Shown: piece by piece, positions 5,412 through 6,911 of the stretch
Layout: every line of letters begins with the position of its first letter
How positions within the stretch are numbered: position 1 is the first letter of the stretch
Assembly (NCBI GenBank): GCA_035761045.1
Contig: DASTRU010000003.1
Location: forward strand, 1 to 6,911
Source of the DNA: DASTRU01 sp035761045
GTDB lineage: Bacteria; Pseudomonadota; Gammaproteobacteria; Burkholderiales; Burkholderiaceae_E
Reading direction: 5' to 3'
DNA length: 6,911 bases
The notes under the pieces: generated by a model
Told to the model about the DNA's origin: nothing
The model's database searches: none
Seen by the model: the letters and a program-made list of their open reading frames with translations, nothing else
Position numbers and translations under genes: made by a program

Positions 5412-6221
5412 ATGTCGATGCCCTTCACGCACGTAAGCTCAACCATCGAGGTGCCGCCGGTCGGCGTCGTGCCCGCGCACATCGCGATCGTGATGGATGG
5501 CAACGGTCGCTGGGCAACACGGCGCTTGTTGCCGCGTACCGCCGGGCATCACAAAGGGGTCGAGGCGGTACGGCGCGTTGTGGAGGCCTGCGCGCGACAA
5601 GGCGTGAAGTACCTCACCTTGTTCGCCTTTAGCTCCGAAAACTGGCGCCGTCCGGCCGAAGAGGTTGGTCTTTTGATGAGCTTGTTTCTCACCGCGCTCG
5701 AACGCGAAGTCGCTCGGCTCGATGCCAACGGCATTCGCTTGCGGGTGGTCGGTGATCTCGCCCCGTTTAGCTCGAAGCTGCAAGACGCGATCGCCGCCGC
5801 GCAAGCAAAAACGGCGTCGAACAACCGTTTGACACTTACGATCGCCGCGAATTACGGCGGCCGATGGGACATTCTTCAAGCCACGCGTGCCTTGTTGCGC
5901 CAGCGTCCCGAACTCGCGCTGAATCCCGAGGCGCTCGACGAACGCAGTCTCGCGTCGTACCTGTCGATGGCTTACGCGCCCGAGCCCGATTTATTCATTC
6001 GTACTGGCGGCGAGCAACGCATTTCGAATTTCCTCTTGTGGCAGCTCGCCTATACCGAGCTGTATTTCACCGACGAGTTCTGGCCTGACTTCGACGAGAA
6101 ATCGTTGGAGAAAGCGTTTGTTTGGTATCGGCAACGCGAGCGTCGTTTCGGGCGCACGGGCGCGCAAGTCGGTTCTTCCACGGACCCGGTCGCCGCGGTG
6201 GCCACGCCCATCGGGTCGTGA
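5412..6221 (+). CDS. uppS: Undecaprenyl diphosphate synthase (cis-prenyltransferase)
   Basis: UppS condenses eight isopentenyl diphosphates onto farnesyl diphosphate to make the C55 lipid carrier used for peptidoglycan and surface polysaccharides; it acts at the inner face of the cytoplasmic membrane. Numbered from ATG 5412 the protein has 269 residues. Seen are IVMDGNGRW (26-34, catalytic D29), AGHHKG (44-49), FAFSSENWRRP (71-81), ANYGGRWD (146-153), and IRTGGEQRISNFLLWQ (196-211) with the diphosphate-binding arginines R197 and R203. E216 is the expected magnesium ligand. A tail of about 23 low-complexity residues follows RRFG. The start is ambiguous: TTG 5400, ATG 5412 and ATG 5418 are in frame, and the last has a weak TTGGA eight bases upstream. 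All keep the catalytic core. It lies close behind frr and seven bases before cdsA, in the usual operon. Confidence 0.96.
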   Translation: MSMPFTHVSSTIEVPPVGVVPAHIAIVMDGNGRWATRRLLPRTAGHHKGVEAVRRVVEACARQGVKYLTLFAFSSENWRRPAEEVGLLMSLFLTALEREVARLDANGIRLRVVGDLAPFSSKLQDAIAAAQAKTASNNRLTLTIAANYGGRWDILQATRALLRQRPELALNPEALDERSLASYLSMAYAPEPDLFIRTGGEQRISNFLLWQLAYTELYFTDEFWPDFDEKSLEKAFVWYRQRERRFGRTGAQVGSSTDPVAAVATPIGS

Positions 6222-6228
6222 CGCGCTA

Positions 6229-6911
6229 ATGCTCGCGGTCCGCATCCTTACCGCGGTGGCATTGCTGGCGGTCTTGCTGCCGATCTTGTTTCTCGCGCCA
6301 CCCATTTGGACGTCGATCATCGCTGGCGGATTCTTTGCCTTCGCCGGCCGCGAATGGGCGCGGTTGTTGGGGTATGGACCTCGCGCCGCGATTGTCTGGG
6401 CGATCGCCGTGGCCATTGCATGTTGGCTTGTGGCGTACATCGGCAAGCACGCCGGATACACGCTCGCCACGATGGCCACGATGTTTTGGTGCGTGATCGC
6501 GCCTTGGTGGTTGAAAACTGGCTTGCCCGACTTTCAAGGCCGAACGCGCCTGCCGCTTGCCATGTTGAGTGTGTTGGTGTTGGCCGCGACGTGGTGGGGA
6601 CTCGATGCGGCGTTATCGCGCGGTCCGCTGTTTTTGTTGTCGATCCTCGGCATCGTTTGGGTTTCGGATGTCGCCGCCTACTTCGCCGGCCGAGCGTTGG
6701 GTCGTCATAAGCTCGCGCCACGCATCAGCCCTGGAAAGACGTGGGAGGGCGTGGCGGGGGCGGTTGCGACCACGCTTGCGTTGGCGTGGCTAAGTAGTCG
6801 ACTGATACCAATTTCGCTGCCTAACTTTTCGACGGTGATGTTTGAATCGTTTCCCGCTGCGATCGGTTTTTTGGCCATCGCGGTCCTGGTGATGCTTGGC
6901 ATCGTTGGCGA
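6229..6911 (+). CDS. cdsA: Phosphatidate cytidylyltransferase (CDP-diglyceride synthase), N-terminal part (cut by window edge)
   Basis: CdsA makes CDP-diacylglycerol from phosphatidic acid and CTP, the precursor of all major phospholipids; it is an integral inner-membrane enzyme. From ATG 6229, 227 codons are open to the window edge; the family is about 270-290 residues. Hydrophobic stretches suggesting membrane helices lie near residues 5-24, 28-40, 53-71, 77-95, 108-124, 132-146, 175-192 and 208-226. The family-typical segment VWVSDVAAYFAGRALGRHKL (143-162) is followed by ISPGKTWEG (166-174). The Prosite-type signature with the later conserved lysine and aspartates lies beyond the edge. No clear Shine-Dalgarno sequence precedes the ATG, which is seven bases after the uppS stop, so coupling to uppS is likely. 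Identity rests on both motif and position after uppS. Confidence 0.93.
   Translation, partial: MLAVRILTAVALLAVLLPILFLAPPIWTSIIAGGFFAFAGREWARLLGYGPRAAIVWAIAVAIACWLVAYIGKHAGYTLATMATMFWCVIAPWWLKTGLPDFQGRTRLPLAMLSVLVLAATWWGLDAALSRGPLFLLSILGIVWVSDVAAYFAGRALGRHKLAPRISPGKTWEGVAGAVATTLALAWLSSRLIPISLPNFSTVMFESFPAAIGFLAIAVLVMLGIVG

Noticed and set aside
1..6911. Search for a novel accessory system, mobile element or CRISPR array
   Set aside because: No direct repeat arrays, transposase-like frames, tRNA or attachment-like sites were seen. All coding space is taken by eight conserved housekeeping genes in their usual order.

Overview
This window is an ordinary, gene-dense stretch of core housekeeping chromosome from a moderately GC-rich proteobacterium, most likely a betaproteobacterium. 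The evidence is the gene order (glnD-map divergent from rpsB-tsf-pyrH-frr-uppS-cdsA) and the protein sequences, above all PyrH, whose N-terminus (MPAYKRVLLKLSGEAL) and C-terminus (GEDEGTLVHV) resemble Burkholderiales-type UMP kinases rather than the E. coli form. This placement rests on remembered family patterns, not on a search, and I cannot name a genus.

Layout. On the minus strand, reading leftward from about 2045, a candidate promoter is followed by map (methionine aminopeptidase, 1983-1165) and then, one sense codon after its stop and in the same frame, glnD (PII uridylyltransferase, 1161 to beyond position 1). GlnD is cut by the left edge after 387 residues, so its HD and ACT domains lie outside. 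A 291-base divergent intergenic region (1984-2274) holds the map promoter candidate and a long hairpin in the rpsB leader. On the plus strand follow rpsB (2275-3018), tsf (3102-3983), pyrH (4092-4802), frr (4832-5392), uppS (about 5412-6221) and cdsA (6229 to beyond the right edge, 227 residues visible).

How the genes work together. rpsB (ribosomal protein S2), tsf (EF-Ts), frr (ribosome recycling factor) and map (removal of the N-terminal methionine) serve protein synthesis. pyrH makes UDP for RNA and for nucleotide sugars. uppS and cdsA start the envelope part of the operon: the lipid carrier for peptidoglycan, and CDP-diacylglycerol for phospholipids. In relatives the operon usually continues with dxr, rseP and bamA, which would lie past the right edge. 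glnD is the sensor of nitrogen status.

No mobile element, CRISPR array, tRNA, rRNA or foreign-looking gene is visible, and I find no undescribed system. What merits a second look is regulatory RNA structure: the rpsB leader hairpin, a terminator-like attenuator between rpsB and tsf, two hairpins in the tsf-pyrH spacer ahead of a pyrH start with no Shine-Dalgarno sequence, and an frr stop codon that sits in a hairpin loop. The genes themselves look intact, with no frameshifts or missing catalytic residues in the parts visible.
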